Shown: positions 27,235 through 37,361, numbered from the stretch's first letter. The stretch is DNA of 64,000 nt from Pandoraea aquatica (GCF_902459565.1 NZ_CABPSN010000001.1:434001-498000), one strand, 5' to 3'. Made by a program: numbers and translations. Notes: generated by a model from the sequence alone, not told the origin.

Positions 27235-28614
27235 TTGAAAAACCTGCAACGCAATCTGAGCGCGCGGCACATCCGCTTTCTGGCGCTCGGCTCAGCCATC
27301 GGCACCGGTCTGTTCTACGGCTCGGCGTCGGCCATCCAACTCGCAGGCCCGGCGGTCATTCTTGCGTACATCGTGGGCGGTGCCGCCGTCTATATGGTGA
27401 TGCGTGCCCTCGGCGAAATGGTCGTTCGTCAGCCGGTATCGGGCTCGTTCGGTCGCTACGCCCGCGACAACCTCGGCCCGCTGGCCGGCTTCCTCACGGG
27501 CTGGACTTACATTCTGGAGATGGTGATCGTCTGTCTTGCGGACGTGACCGCCTTCGGGATTTACATGGGATTCTGGTTCCCGGACGTCCCCCAATGGATC
27601 TGGGTACTCGGCATCGTGATGCTGATCTGCGGGCTGAACCTCTGCAACGTCAAGGTGTACGGCGAGATGGAGTTCTGGCTGGCGCTGGTGAAGATTCTCG
27701 CCATCGTCGCGATGATTGTGGGCGGGGGTGTCATTCTCTTTACCGGTGTGCAACTGCACAGCGAGCACGCACCGGCGGTGAGCAACCTGTGGGCGCATGG
27801 CGGCTTCCTGCCCAATGGCTGGGGCGGACTGGTGGCCTCGCTGGCGGTGGTGATGTTCGCGTACGGTGGCATCGAGATCATCGGCATTACGGGCGGTGAA
27901 GCGAAGAATCCGGAGAAGGTGATTCCGCGTGCGATCAACGCGGTACCGGCCCGTATTCTGCTGTTCTACGTGCTCACGATGTGCGTGCTCATGACGATCT
28001 TCCCGTGGACCGGCATCGGCAGCCAGGGCAGCCCGTTCGTGCAGATCTTCTCGGGTCTGGGCATCAAGTCGGCCGCAGCGATTCTCAACGTGATCGTGAT
28101 TTCGGCGGCGATCTCGGCCATCAACAGCAACATCTTCGGCGCGGGACGCATGATGTTCGGCATGGCCGAGCATGGTCAGGCCCCGGCGGCGTTCTCGGCG
28201 ACGTCGCGTCATGGCGTGCCCTGGGTCACGGTGCTGGTGATGACGTTCGCGCTGCTCGGTGGCGTGGTGCTGAACTACCTGATTCCGGAAGGCGTGTTCC
28301 TGATCATCGCGTCCATCGCGACGTTTGCGACGGTCTGGGTGTGGCTGATGATTCTGCTCTCGCAGGTGGCGATGCGCCGTCGACTGTCGGCGGAGGAAGT
28401 GGCTGCGCTGAAGTTCAAGGTGCCGCTGTGGCCGGTGGGCCCGGCGCTGGCCATCGCCTTCATGCTCTTCGTGATCGGTGTGCTCGGGTATATGGAAGAC
28501 ACGCGCGTCGCGCTCTACGTCGGCGCAGGCTGGATCGTGCTGATGTCGATTGCGTATCAATTCGGTGTCAAACCCAAGGAAGCGCAACTGCGCAACCATA
28601 TGAGTCTGGAATAA
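27235..28614 (+). CDS. APC-family amino-acid permease, probable histidine importer
   Basis: The start is TTG ([13 protein letters not shown]) six bases after AGGAGA, because the upstream open frame is not homologous. The 459-residue protein has about 12 membrane segments and the APC signatures [18 protein letters not shown] in helix 1, [19 protein letters not shown], and [21 protein letters not shown]. It resembles ProY/HutT/LysP transporters that run with protons. Its place between hutH and hutI strongly suggests it imports histidine or urocanate (the hutT role), although substrate cannot be proven from motifs. Confidence 0.88.
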   Translation: MKNLQRNLSARHIRFLALGSAIGTGLFYGSASAIQLAGPAVILAYIVGGAAVYMVMRALGEMVVRQPVSGSFGRYARDNLGPLAGFLTGWTYILEMVIVCLADVTAFGIYMGFWFPDVPQWIWVLGIVMLICGLNLCNVKVYGEMEFWLALVKILAIVAMIVGGGVILFTGVQLHSEHAPAVSNLWAHGGFLPNGWGGLVASLAVVMFAYGGIEIIGITGGEAKNPEKVIPRAINAVPARILLFYVLTMCVLMTIFPWTGIGSQGSPFVQIFSGLGIKSAAAILNVIVISAAISAINSNIFGAGRMMFGMAEHGQAPAAFSATSRHGVPWVTVLVMTFALLGGVVLNYLIPEGVFLIIASIATFATVWVWLMILLSQVAMRRRLSAEEVAALKFKVPLWPVGPALAIAFMLFVIGVLGYMEDTRVALYVGAGWIVLMSIAYQFGVKPKEAQLRNHMSLE

Positions 28615-28621
28615 GCCTCAC

Positions 28622-29839
28622 ATGAAACGTACCTACTGGAAGCACTGCCATGTCGCGACGATGCGCGACGGCCGCTACAACACTATCGAAGACGCCGTGA
28701 TCGTCACGCGCGGCAAGCAGATCGAATGGGTTGGTCCGCGCGGCGAGCGCTCGGCTTCTGGCGCGGATGAGTGCATCGATCTTCAGGGGGCGTGGGTCAC
28801 GCCCGGTCTGATCGATTGCCACACACATCTGGTGTTCGGCGGCAACCGCAGTCTCGAGTTCGAGCAGCGCTTGCAAGGCGTGAGTTACGCGGAGATTTCG
28901 GCGGCGGGCGGCGGCATCAAGCACACGGTGCGTCACACCCGCGACGCCACGGAGGACGCCCTCTTCGAGTCAGCGCGCAAACGTTTGATCGCCTTGATGC
29001 GCGACGGCGTGACCACCGTCGAAATCAAGTCCGGGTACGGGCTGGATCTGAACAGCGAGCGCAAGATGTTGCGCGTGGCACGTCGCCTCGGCGAGACGCT
29101 GCCGGTCACGGTCAAAACGACGTGTCTGGCCGCGCACACGGTGCCGTCGGAGTTCGCGGGCAAGGCGGACGAGTATGTGAACTACGTCTGCTCCGAAATT
29201 CTGCCGACGCTGGCGGAAGAACGTCTTGTCGACGCAGTCGATGCCTTCTGCGAAACGATTGCATTCTCCCCGGCGCAAGTGATGCGCGTGCTGCTTCGTG
29301 CGCAAAAGCTGAAGCTGCCCGTGAAACTGCATGCGGAACAGCTTTCCCCGCTCGGCGGATCGAGTATGGCGGCAGAGCTTGGCGCTTTGTCGGCGGACCA
29401 TCTGGAGTACATGACGCCGGAAGATGCCGCCGCAATGGGTCGCGCGGGCACGGTCGCCGTGCTACTGCCGGGCGCGTTCCATATGTTGCAGGAGACGCGT
29501 CGGCCGCCGGTGGATTTGCTGCGACGTCACGGCGTGGACATTGCGGTCGCCTCGGACCTGAATCCGGGCACGTCGCCCGCGTTGTCGCTGCGTCTGATGC
29601 TGAACATGGCCTGCACGCTGTTCGGGCTAACGCCGGAAGAAGCGCTTGCAGGCGTGACGCGCAACGCGGCCAAGGCGCTCGGCATGCTCGACACGCACGG
29701 CACGATCGAACCGGGCAAGGCGGCGGACTTCGTCGCCTGGGAAATCGAGCGTCCGGCGGAACTGGCGTACTGGCTGGGCGGCGAGCTGCCCTCGCGTACG
29801 GTGCGCAACGGCGAGTGGCGCGACCTGCCGACGCGCTGA
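28622..29839 (+). CDS. hutI: Imidazolonepropionase
   Basis: This 405-residue amidohydrolase has the metal-binding [12 protein letters not shown] motif near residue 62, [15 protein letters not shown], the strand [28 protein letters not shown], and the C-terminal [10 protein letters not shown] with the last metal-ligand Asp. All are landmark HutI blocks. It hydrolyses 4-imidazolone-5-propanoate to N-formimidoyl-glutamate. Spacing from the permease is 7 bases and to hutG 25 bases, so the genes share one transcript. Confidence 0.97.
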   Translation: MKRTYWKHCHVATMRDGRYNTIEDAVIVTRGKQIEWVGPRGERSASGADECIDLQGAWVTPGLIDCHTHLVFGGNRSLEFEQRLQGVSYAEISAAGGGIKHTVRHTRDATEDALFESARKRLIALMRDGVTTVEIKSGYGLDLNSERKMLRVARRLGETLPVTVKTTCLAAHTVPSEFAGKADEYVNYVCSEILPTLAEERLVDAVDAFCETIAFSPAQVMRVLLRAQKLKLPVKLHAEQLSPLGGSSMAAELGALSADHLEYMTPEDAAAMGRAGTVAVLLPGAFHMLQETRRPPVDLLRRHGVDIAVASDLNPGTSPALSLRLMLNMACTLFGLTPEEALAGVTRNAAKALGMLDTHGTIEPGKAADFVAWEIERPAELAYWLGGELPSRTVRNGEWRDLPTR

Positions 29840-29864
29840 GCATCCGCGAATTGGAGACCTCTTC

Positions 29865-30827
29865 ATGGCAACACAATTGAAACCGGTATCGGGCGACACG
29901 CCGATCTGGCAGGGTCGTACGGACGTCGGCGAGCGCGGTGACACGCGCCGTCTCTTTAATGTCGTGCGCGAGATCGATACGCTGACGGAAACCCCGGCGA
30001 GCGGCGCGCCCGTGTTGCTCGGGTTCGCGAGCGATGCTGGCGTCAAGCGTAATCAGGGACGCGTCGGTGCCGCCGAAGGCCCGCTTGCGATTCGTCGTGC
30101 ATTGGCGAATCTGCCCGCGCACGACATCGCCTGTCTGTATGACGCAGGCGACGTGATCTGCGACGGTGACGCCCTCGAAGCCGCACAACAGGCCCTCGCG
30201 GATGCTGTGCGTCGACAACTCGACGCCGGTGCACAGCCGGTCGTGCTTGGCGGCGGACACGAGATTGCATGGGGAACGTGGCAAGGTCTGCGCGCCCATC
30301 TCGATGCGCAGGGCGACCGTTCACGCGTGCTGATCCTGAACCTCGACGCGCATTTCGATCTGCGCACGGCCCGCCCCGGTACGTCCGGCACGCCGTTCGA
30401 TCAGATCGCGCAGGCATGCGAGTCCGCGGGGCTTCCGTTTGACTATGCATGCCTCGGGGTCAGCCGGCTGAGCAATACGGCATCGCTGTTCGAACGCGCC
30501 AACGCGTTGAAAGTGACGTATGTCGAAGACACGGAGATGCAAGACCGTCATCTCGACGAACGTCTTGCCCAAATCGATGCGCTGATCGCCGACGTCAGCC
30601 ACGTCTACCTCACCATCGATCTCGACGTGCTGCCCGCCCCCGTCATGCCCGGCGTCTCCGCCCCTGCGGCCTACGGCGTACCAATCTCCGTCATCGAAGC
30701 CATCGTCACCCATGTACGCCGCTCCGGCAAACTGCGCGTGGCCGATCTCGCCGAATACAACCCCCGCTTCGATCCACAAGGCACCGGGGCGCGTGTTGCC
30801 GCACGGCTGGCTTATCGGTTGTTCTGA
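29865..30827 (+). CDS. hutG: Formimidoylglutamase
   Basis: This 320-residue ureohydrolase has the binuclear Mn2+ motifs [19 protein letters not shown] and [17 protein letters not shown], in the order expected for the arginase fold. The last motif with [12 protein letters not shown] marks HutG rather than arginase or agmatinase. It converts formimidoylglutamate to glutamate and formamide. Thus this operon uses the four-enzyme route with HutG, not the five-step HutF route. It is the last gene of the hut operon. Confidence 0.96.
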   Translation: MATQLKPVSGDTPIWQGRTDVGERGDTRRLFNVVREIDTLTETPASGAPVLLGFASDAGVKRNQGRVGAAEGPLAIRRALANLPAHDIACLYDAGDVICDGDALEAAQQALADAVRRQLDAGAQPVVLGGGHEIAWGTWQGLRAHLDAQGDRSRVLILNLDAHFDLRTARPGTSGTPFDQIAQACESAGLPFDYACLGVSRLSNTASLFERANALKVTYVEDTEMQDRHLDERLAQIDALIADVSHVYLTIDLDVLPAPVMPGVSAPAAYGVPISVIEAIVTHVRRSGKLRVADLAEYNPRFDPQGTGARVAARLAYRLF

Positions 30828-30849
30828 TTTGCCTTTCTGACGTCTTTCG

Positions 30850-30873
30850 CCGGGGCGTTGTCTTATGCCCCGG
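30850..30873 (+). terminator. Terminator hairpin after hutG
   Basis: CCGGGGC (30850-30856) pairs with GCCCCGG (30867-30873) across a 10-nt loop, 23 bases after the hutG stop, followed by tgcttatctctt. It likely ends the hut operon. Confidence 0.6.
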
Positions 30874-31125
30874 TGCTTATCTCTTCGCATCACCCGGCTC
30901 ACCCGCCTCACCCACTTCCACCGCCCGCAGTCCGACGGACCGCCGCCCCCTTCCGCCTCTCAGACATAGACCCAACTCGATTCAGAAGGGGGCGCCGATC
31001 CGTCCCTCTCATCGCCCTCAGTCCCTCAAACGAAACCTCCCCCTCCATTTCTCTTTTCGTTGATTTCACCTACTGAGACCGACGTCCCCGCTTTTCCCCT
31101 TCCTTCTGCCCTCGATTCCCACCAC

Positions 31126-31142
31126 CTAATACAAAGTATTAG
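31126..31142 (+). promoter_or_regulatory. 17-bp palindrome upstream of lysR, possible operator
   Basis: CTAATAC (31126-31132) and GTATTAG (31136-31142) are perfect inverted arms around AAA. They are embedded in an AT-rich island that stands out from the GC-rich surroundings, 135 bases before the LysR start. A regulator-binding site (perhaps of that LysR) is the simplest reading. The following tttta could also make a weak terminator. Confidence 0.5.
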
Positions 31143-31277
31143 TTTTACTTAACTTAGTTTTGTTTTGGCCCACCATATCCCTACAATCGCCAGAAATTCT
31201 TATACCGATTCATCGCAGCGCCTCAGGAAAGCCCTTCTCACCCCCTGATACACGCCGCCACGAATGGAGACACGCCG

Positions 31278-32240
31278 ATGAAAAAACGCGCAGACCTCGA
31301 CGTCCGTTCACTCCGGATTTTCGAAGCCGTCGCCAGCGCCGGCAGCCTCTCCGGTGCCGCCGAAACCCTCGGCGTCACCCAGTCCGCCATCTCGCAAGCC
31401 ATCGCGCAAATCGAGCAAACCGTCGGCACCCGTGTGCTTGATCGGTCGCGCCGTCCGCTGAAACTCACGCCCGCCGGTCTGGCGCTTTCGCGTCACGCAC
31501 GACAGATCGTCGATGACATGGATCGGCTCATCGCTCAGGTGCAGGACGCCGACGTCGCCAGCCGCGCCGCCGTGCGCGTCGGCATGATCGACTCGTTCGC
31601 CGCCACCGTCGGCCCCTCCATCGTCAAACAGATGTCTGGGAGCACCAGCGAGCTGCTTCTCTGGTCCGGTCTCGCCAACGGTCATGCCCAGGCGCTTCTC
31701 GCCCGTCAACTCGATCTGATCGTCACCAGCGATCCGATGCACGACATGGAACGCCTCGTGCGCCGTCCGATTTTTACCGAACCGTTCATCGTCGTGGTGC
31801 CGAAAGCGCGCGAAGCCGAGCTTGCGAACGCGGATCTCAGCGAGTTGATCCGGTCGATGCCGCTGATTCGCTTTTCCGGACGCTCCCACTTCGGCGCGGT
31901 GATCGAGCGACATCTTCGCCGCACCGGACACTCGCCACGCATGCACCTCGAAATCGATACGTCGGACGTGGTGATGTCGATGGTCGCCGCCGAGGTCGGT
32001 TTCACGATTGCGACACCGCTCTGTCTGCTGCAAGGCCGCGCTTCGCTCGCACAAGTTGCCGCGCTGCCGCTGCCCGGCCCCGCACTCTCGCGAACGATCT
32101 ATCAGGTCTCGCGTGAAGGTGAAGTCTCGGAGATGGCGTCGCAATGCTTTCTTGCCGGACGTCTCGCGCTCGCGCAGGAAGCCTTCCCCGAACTGCGCCG
32201 CGTGATGCCCTGGCTGGGCGAGCGGCTGGCGCTTTGCTGA
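31278..32240 (+). CDS. LysR-family regulator of the downstream ABC unit
   Basis: This 320-residue LysR has its HTH at residues about 6-65 (SLRIFEAVASAGSLSGAAETLGVTQSAISQAIAQIE) and an effector domain beginning AAVRVGMIDSFAATVGPSIV. It runs in the same direction as the importer that follows 104 bases downstream, rather than divergently. It may be transcribed with or just ahead of that operon. The effector is unknown. Confidence 0.9.
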   Translation: MKKRADLDVRSLRIFEAVASAGSLSGAAETLGVTQSAISQAIAQIEQTVGTRVLDRSRRPLKLTPAGLALSRHARQIVDDMDRLIAQVQDADVASRAAVRVGMIDSFAATVGPSIVKQMSGSTSELLLWSGLANGHAQALLARQLDLIVTSDPMHDMERLVRRPIFTEPFIVVVPKAREAELANADLSELIRSMPLIRFSGRSHFGAVIERHLRRTGHSPRMHLEIDTSDVVMSMVAAEVGFTIATPLCLLQGRASLAQVAALPLPGPALSRTIYQVSREGEVSEMASQCFLAGRLALAQEAFPELRRVMPWLGERLALC

Positions 32241-32344
32241 ACCACAGCCCGGGGCGCCGGGCCAGATGAATTTCACACCGAACCTCACCTGAAGTGCGCC
32301 CACCGTTCAACGCGAATAACACACACCCTATAAAGGAGACACGC

Positions 32345-33358
32345 ATGAACCTCTCACGTCGCAAGTTCCTTCACACCAGCGCCGCCCTCTCGGCTCTGCC
32401 CGCCGCGGCCGCCGTCGGCGGTCTGTCGCTGTCGGGCATCGCCCGCGCCGCAGACGCCACGACGGTCCAGTACGGTGGATCGGCATGGCTGGGCCACTAT
32501 CCCGCCTATCTCGCGATGAAGTCGGGTGCACTGAGCGCAGCAGGCATCGACCAGCAATGGCAATCGTTCGGCACGTCGTCGGCCCGCATGAGCGCAGTGC
32601 TCTCCGGCGGCATTGACATCGCCTGCACGGGGATCGTCTCGGCACTGGCGCTGATGGCGCGTGGCTCGAAGCATTTCTCGATTGTGGCCGTGCCGGAAAG
32701 CTTCGGGCGCGTGGAAGGTCTCTTCGTGCGTGACGGCGTGAACTCGCTTCAGGACCTCAAGGGCAAGAAGCTGGGCGTGACGTTCGCGTCGAGCGCCCAC
32801 CTGCTGGTGCTGGATCTGCTGGGCAACGCCGGGCTGTCGAACGACGTCACGGTGCTTAACGTTCCGGCCCCGGAAATTCCGGGCGCGATTCAGTCGGGTC
32901 AGATCGACGCCGCAGCCGCCTGGACGCCGCAGTTCAACCGCATCCGCGCAATGACGGGCATGAAGCTGCTGGCCGACGACACGCAGTTCTCGCTCTACAA
33001 GAAGTACAACGTGACGCCGGGACCGGACGTCCTGATCGTGCGCAACGCCTGGGCAGAAAAGAACGCCGACGTGGTTCGCAAGTATCTGAAGGTCTATTTC
33101 GACGCCTGCCAGACCCTGCGCGACAAGCCGGACGAAGCGGCACGCACGTTGGTCGGCCTCACCAGCATGTCGGCACTCGACCAGATCGAGACGATCAAGG
33201 GCGCGGAGTGGTACAGCCACGCGCAACAGACGCAGTTGCTGAAGTCGCCGGGCAGCTATGTCGACGGCCTCCAGCGTCTGGCCGAAATGCTCGTGACGTA
33301 CAAGCAGATCGACAAGGCGCCTGCCGTGCGCCAGTGGATCAACACGTCGTATCTGTAA
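32345..33358 (+). CDS. ABC importer binding protein with twin-arginine signal (nitrate/taurine type)
   Basis: The start MNLSRRKFLHTSAAL follows AAAGGAGA. SRRKFL is a clear twin-arginine motif, so export is probably by Tat as a folded protein, with cleavage near ARA-AD. The 337-residue protein belongs to the SsuA/TauA/NMT1 fold group: AWLGHYPAYLAMKSG, SAVLSGGIDIACTGIVSAL, LQDLKGKKLGVTFAS, AIQSGQIDAAAAWTPQF. It feeds the permease and ATPase that follow. The ligand may be an amine, given the FAD oxidase downstream (inference). Confidence 0.9.
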   Translation: MNLSRRKFLHTSAALSALPAAAAVGGLSLSGIARAADATTVQYGGSAWLGHYPAYLAMKSGALSAAGIDQQWQSFGTSSARMSAVLSGGIDIACTGIVSALALMARGSKHFSIVAVPESFGRVEGLFVRDGVNSLQDLKGKKLGVTFASSAHLLVLDLLGNAGLSNDVTVLNVPAPEIPGAIQSGQIDAAAAWTPQFNRIRAMTGMKLLADDTQFSLYKKYNVTPGPDVLIVRNAWAEKNADVVRKYLKVYFDACQTLRDKPDEAARTLVGLTSMSALDQIETIKGAEWYSHAQQTQLLKSPGSYVDGLQRLAEMLVTYKQIDKAPAVRQWINTSYL

Positions 33359-33428
33359 GCATCCGCGCGCCGGTACGTCCCTCTTTACACCCCCGACACG
33401 TACCGGCATCCGCCTGAGGAGTCTGATT

Positions 33429-34196
33429 GTGAATCATCGTCAACCGTCCCGCGCCACGCTGCTGAGTGTGGGATTTGCGTCTGTGGTCGTCTTCCTGCTG
33501 GCGTGGGAAGCGGCCTGCCGCACCGGGGTCATCGATCCCCTGTTCCTGCCGCCGCCCTCCGCTGTCGGTGAGCGCATCGTTGCCATGCTGAGCGACGGCA
33601 CGCTGCTCTCGAACGTACTCGCCTCCACGCGTCGCGTGATGACCGGTTTCATCGCCGCAACGATCGTGGCGATTCCGCTAGGCATCGTGCTGGGGACGTC
33701 GAGCTACGCACGCGCCGCGTTCGATCCGATCCTGTCGTTCCTGCGCCCGCTGCCGTCAATGAGCTGGATCCCGCTCTCGCTGCTGTGGTTCGGCATCTCG
33801 GAGACGCAGAAGTACAGCATCGTTTTCATGGGGACGTTCGCCCCGGCGCTGGTCTACGTGATCGAAGCCACGCGCAACGTCGACCCTCTGCTGGTACGTG
33901 CCGCGAAGAACCTCGGCGCGAGCAACTGGCAGGTCATGCGCGAGGTCATCCTGCCCGCCAGCCTGCCGCAGATCCTCTCGGGGATGAAGATCATTCTCGG
34001 CCTGTCGTGGACGTGTGTGATTTCCGCCGAACTGGTCGCCGCGCGTGAGGGGTTGGGCTTTCTCATCATGAACGGCAAGGAGTTCTTCCAGACGGAAGTC
34101 GTCGTGCTCGGCATGGTGATGATCAGCGTCACGGTGCTCGTGACGGATATCGTATTTCGCGCCATCGAGCGCAAGGTGTTGAGGTGGCAAGCATGA
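33429..34196 (+). CDS. ABC importer permease (SsuC/TauC type)
   Basis: The GTG start follows GAGGAG. The 255-residue permease has about six membrane helices, a conserved early block DPLFLPPPSAVGERI, PLPSMSWIPLSLLWFGISE, and the EAA loop VRAAKNLGASNWQVMREVILPA. These are hallmarks of the sulfonate/nitrate/taurine permease family. Its stop overlaps the ATPase start by ATGA. One permease gene implies a homodimeric channel. Confidence 0.92.
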   Translation: MNHRQPSRATLLSVGFASVVVFLLAWEAACRTGVIDPLFLPPPSAVGERIVAMLSDGTLLSNVLASTRRVMTGFIAATIVAIPLGIVLGTSSYARAAFDPILSFLRPLPSMSWIPLSLLWFGISETQKYSIVFMGTFAPALVYVIEATRNVDPLLVRAAKNLGASNWQVMREVILPASLPQILSGMKIILGLSWTCVISAELVAAREGLGFLIMNGKEFFQTEVVVLGMVMISVTVLVTDIVFRAIERKVLRWQA

Positions 34197-35029
34197 ACGA
34201 TCGCATCGATTCCCACGCCGGTGCACAAGCGGCGCATCACGGCAACGACTCGTCCAACACGATGATCGCCATCGAAGGCGTATCGAAGCGGTACGGCGAC
34301 TTTCAGGCGCTGGAGCGCGTCGACATGGACATCGCCCGCGGCGAGTTTGTGGTGCTGCTCGGCGCGTCGGGCTGCGGTAAGTCGACGCTGCTCAACCTGA
34401 TCACCGGGTTCGACGAGCCCACGACCGGCCGCATCCGCGTGAATGGCCGTGAAGTGAAAGGCATCGACCCGCATTGCGGCATGGTGTTCCAGCAGTACGC
34501 GCTGTTCCCCTGGCTGAGCGTGCTCGATAACGTGGCGTTCGGCCTGAAGATGAAAGGCATCGACCGCGCCACGCGTTACGCCACCGCACGACGCTATATC
34601 GATATGGTCGGCCTCAAGGGCTTTGAGGACCGCTATCCGAAAGCGCTCTCCGGCGGCATGCGTCAGCGCGTGTCGATTGCGCGCGTGCTAGCGAACGATC
34701 CGGACGTGATTCTGCTCGACGAGCCGTTCGCCGCGCTCGACGCCATGACGCGTCAGGTATTGCAGGAAGAGCTGCTTCAGATCTATCAGAAGAGCGGCAA
34801 GACCATCGTCTTCATCACCCACTCCATCGACGAAGCACTGATGCTTTCGACGCGCATGGTGATCATGAGCGCCCGTCCGGGTCGCGTGGCCTGCGATCTG
34901 ACAAACGATCTCCCGATGCCGCGCGATGCACAGGTGCAGCTCTCGCCACGTTACAACGAACTCAAATCGCAAATCTGGAACACGGTGCAAACCGAAGTCA
35001 TGCGCAGCCTGGAGAGTCAGGCGGCTTAA
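34193..35029 (+). CDS. ABC importer ATPase (SsuB/TauB type)
   Basis: The start MNDRIDSHAG overlaps the permease stop. The 278-residue ATPase has Walker A LLGASGCGKST, signature LSGGMRQRV, Walker B VILLDEPFAALD and switch segment FITHSIDEAL. It lacks a C-terminal regulatory domain, as expected for the nitrate/sulfonate group. A His-rich 25-residue leader precedes the first strand (MIAIEGVSKRYG), which is longer than usual. Confidence 0.93.
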   Translation: MNDRIDSHAGAQAAHHGNDSSNTMIAIEGVSKRYGDFQALERVDMDIARGEFVVLLGASGCGKSTLLNLITGFDEPTTGRIRVNGREVKGIDPHCGMVFQQYALFPWLSVLDNVAFGLKMKGIDRATRYATARRYIDMVGLKGFEDRYPKALSGGMRQRVSIARVLANDPDVILLDEPFAALDAMTRQVLQEELLQIYQKSGKTIVFITHSIDEALMLSTRMVIMSARPGRVACDLTNDLPMPRDAQVQLSPRYNELKSQIWNTVQTEVMRSLESQAA

Positions 35030-35088
35030 GTTCGGCATAACGCGTCACTCCCTCAGCAACGTTTCGCAAGCCCCGCAATTCAATCGTC

Positions 35089-36417
35089 ATGTCCAATCAA
35101 GTCACTCGCTCCCGCGCTTCGCGGGGTACTTTCCCCGCCTATCAGGCGGGCGCTGGCTGGAACGCGCTGCTGCCGTCGCGCGTCGCCCACACGCAAGCGC
35201 CGGTCGCGCGCAGCTTCGACGTCATCGTCATCGGTGCGGGCTTCACCGGGCTGGCGGCAGCGCGTCGCGTGGCGGAACTCCGCCCGGATGCCACGGTGCT
35301 CGTGATCGACGCGACCACCGTCGGCAACGGGTCGGCGGGACGCAACTCGGGCTTTCTGATCAACCTGCCCCACAACACCGGCATGGGCGGACACGGCAGC
35401 CCGGTCGAGGTCGCCCGCAAGCAGATCCACCTGTACGACCTCGGTCTGAAATGGCTGCACGAACTCGTGACGACGTACGGCATCGATTGCGGATGGAACC
35501 CGGTCGGCAAGTATCATGCGGCCGCCACGCCCGATGGCGAGCAGCGTCTGCGCGATACGCTCGCGCAGTACCGCGAATGGGGGGTGACATACCGTGAGTT
35601 GTCGCGCGACGCCCTGCGCAGTGAGATCGGCACCGACTACTACGGCTACGGCTACCACTCGAACAACAACGTTTTCGTGCAGCCGGCCGCACTCGTGCGC
35701 GGACTCGCCGACAGCCTGCCCGCGAACGTTCGTCTCTGGGAAAACGAGCCGGTGATGTCGCTCGACGGCACCGGCCCGTTCACTGTGACGACGGCGACCA
35801 CGCAACTGCGCGCCGGACAAGTGATCGTCGCCAATAACGGCTTCGCCAGCAAACTCGGCCTCGCACGCGATCGCGTCTTCACGATCTACACGTATGCGGC
35901 GATGACGCCCGCACTGTCCGCCGACGAACTCGCCAAGCTGGGACCCGCCGCCGAATGGGGTGTGATCCCGGCGAACCGTCTCGGGACGACATTGCGCAAA
36001 ACACTCGGCGGCCGGTTCGTCGTGCGTAGCGCGTACTCGTACGAGAAGGAGCGTCCGCTGGGCGACGTCAACGCCATGCTCACCGACGCCTACCAGCGCC
36101 GCTATCCGCAGATGGCTTCGCACAAGTTCGAGCATGTGTGGGGCGGTGTGACGGCGCTCACCCGCAACGGCGCGCTGTATTTCGGCGAGGTCCGTCAGGG
36201 CTTGTTCGCCTCACTCGGATGTAATGGCGCAGGCGTGCTCAAGGGCAGCATGTTCGGCAAGCTGCTCGGTGAGATGGCTTGCGGCCAGCAGTCGCCCGAG
36301 TTGGCGGACGCGCTGGGCTTCGAGCGGCCGACGTGGCTGCCGCCCGAACCGATCCGACGCGTCGCCATCGTCTCCGCGATCCAGTATCAGAAGCACCGCG
36401 CGGGGCTGGAGCGCTAG
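35089..36417 (+). CDS. FAD-dependent oxidoreductase (DadA/PuuB-like)
   Basis: This 442-residue flavoprotein has a dinucleotide motif VIVIGAGFTGLAAARRVAE at about 44-62 and the DAO-family blocks GNGSAGRNSGFL, GVIPANRLGTTLRKT and FASLGCNGAGVLKGSM near the C-terminus. It resembles gamma-glutamylputrescine oxidase and other amine/amino-acid oxidases that deaminate or demethylate with FAD. It follows the importer ATPase by 59 bases in the same direction and probably oxidises the imported compound. Whether it uses oxygen or passes electrons to the chain is unclear. Confidence 0.88.
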   Translation: MSNQVTRSRASRGTFPAYQAGAGWNALLPSRVAHTQAPVARSFDVIVIGAGFTGLAAARRVAELRPDATVLVIDATTVGNGSAGRNSGFLINLPHNTGMGGHGSPVEVARKQIHLYDLGLKWLHELVTTYGIDCGWNPVGKYHAAATPDGEQRLRDTLAQYREWGVTYRELSRDALRSEIGTDYYGYGYHSNNNVFVQPAALVRGLADSLPANVRLWENEPVMSLDGTGPFTVTTATTQLRAGQVIVANNGFASKLGLARDRVFTIYTYAAMTPALSADELAKLGPAAEWGVIPANRLGTTLRKTLGGRFVVRSAYSYEKERPLGDVNAMLTDAYQRRYPQMASHKFEHVWGGVTALTRNGALYFGEVRQGLFASLGCNGAGVLKGSMFGKLLGEMACGQQSPELADALGFERPTWLPPEPIRRVAIVSAIQYQKHRAGLER

Positions 36418-36556
36418 GGCCGCACTTCTTTCGTCCGTCCCCCGGTCACAGCGATAGCGGCCGCGCAGCAAATCGGTGCGCGCCGCCTTAATGCGACGTG
36501 CAGTTCGGATGCGGCCTCGCTAAAATGTCCGGCTTCACGTTCGCGTCTGCCATGTC

Positions 36557-36973
36557 ATGTCAAACCATCGTTCTCAGCTCTCGTCCGCATTGGCTCAGGA
36601 AGTCATCGACGCTCACATCGCCATCGAACAGTGGCTGGGTGGCCGCGCGGAGCCCTCGGCGCTCGAAACACTGCTGGCCCGATTCTCACCGGCGTTTTCA
36701 ATGATCGCGCTCTCCGGGGCTCGTGTGAATCGCGCCGCGCTCGACGCGTTGTTCGGTCAGGGGCACGGCAAGCGGCCCGGACTGCAAATCGTCGTCGACG
36801 AGGTCGACACGATTGCGCAGTGGCCGACGGGTGGTGTCGTGGGGTATCGCGAAACGCAAACCGACGATGAAGGCTGCACGACGGTGCGTCGCTCCACCGC
36901 GGTGCTGGAGCGCGAGGCAGACGGACACATCGTGTGGCGTCATCTGCACGAAACGCCTGTCACCGGCAGTTGA
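36557..36973 (+). CDS. SnoaL/DUF4440-like small protein
   Basis: A 138-residue protein with an N-terminal helix (EVIDAHIAIEQWLGG), then LLARFSPAFSMIALSGARV and beta strands ending in IVWRHLHETPV. The pattern fits the NTF2-like cone fold of DUF4440/SnoaL proteins. No catalytic motif is clear. It stands alone after the FAD oxidase with no obvious terminator between them. Function unknown. Confidence 0.7.
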   Translation: MSNHRSQLSSALAQEVIDAHIAIEQWLGGRAEPSALETLLARFSPAFSMIALSGARVNRAALDALFGQGHGKRPGLQIVVDEVDTIAQWPTGGVVGYRETQTDDEGCTTVRRSTAVLEREADGHIVWRHLHETPVTGS

Positions 36974-37073
36974 CCTGCGTGGCGCGGCGACCGTCTGGCT
37001 CGCGCGCCCACAGGTGAATTGCTACACTGCCCATCAAGCGGCAATCGCCGTGTTTTCCTGATGGGGCACCCTG

Positions 37074-37361
37074 ATGTACATCGTCGAACTGACCTACATT
37101 CAACCGCTGAGCGCCATCGATGCGCAGTTGCAGGCGCATCGTGCGTTTCTCTCCACGCAGTACGAGCGCGGGATCTTCATCGCCTCAGGCCCGAAGGAGC
37201 CGCGTAACGGTGGCATCTTCATCGTCTCCGGCAAGGTTTCGCGTGATGAACTCGACGCGCTCATCGAGCAAGACCCGTTCCGTATTCATGGCCTTGCCGA
37301 CTATCGCGTCACTGTCTTCGATCCGGTCAAGTTCCACCCGCAGATCGCCGATCTGATCTGA
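37074..37361 (+). CDS. YciI-like domain protein
   Basis: This 95-residue protein starts MYIVELTYIQPLSAIDA and matches the ferredoxin-like YciI fold: HRAFLSTQYERGIFIASGPKEPRNGGIFIV with the conserved His and the Gly-Pro turn, and the DPF motif near the end (EQDPFRIHGLADY). YciI proteins are linked to dehalogenation-like or isomerase reactions but mostly lack known roles. It converges with an SDR gene. Confidence 0.85.
   Translation: MYIVELTYIQPLSAIDAQLQAHRAFLSTQYERGIFIASGPKEPRNGGIFIVSGKVSRDELDALIEQDPFRIHGLADYRVTVFDPVKFHPQIADLI

Larger units (their letters stand above)
30828..31277. other. Intergenic region after the hut operon
   Basis: This 450-bp stretch has no gene I can support. It holds the hutG terminator hairpin, a pyrimidine-rich tract (about 30880-31120) that codes for nothing recognisable, and then an AT-rich 60-bp segment with a 17-bp palindrome upstream of the next LysR gene. 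Confidence 0.65.
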
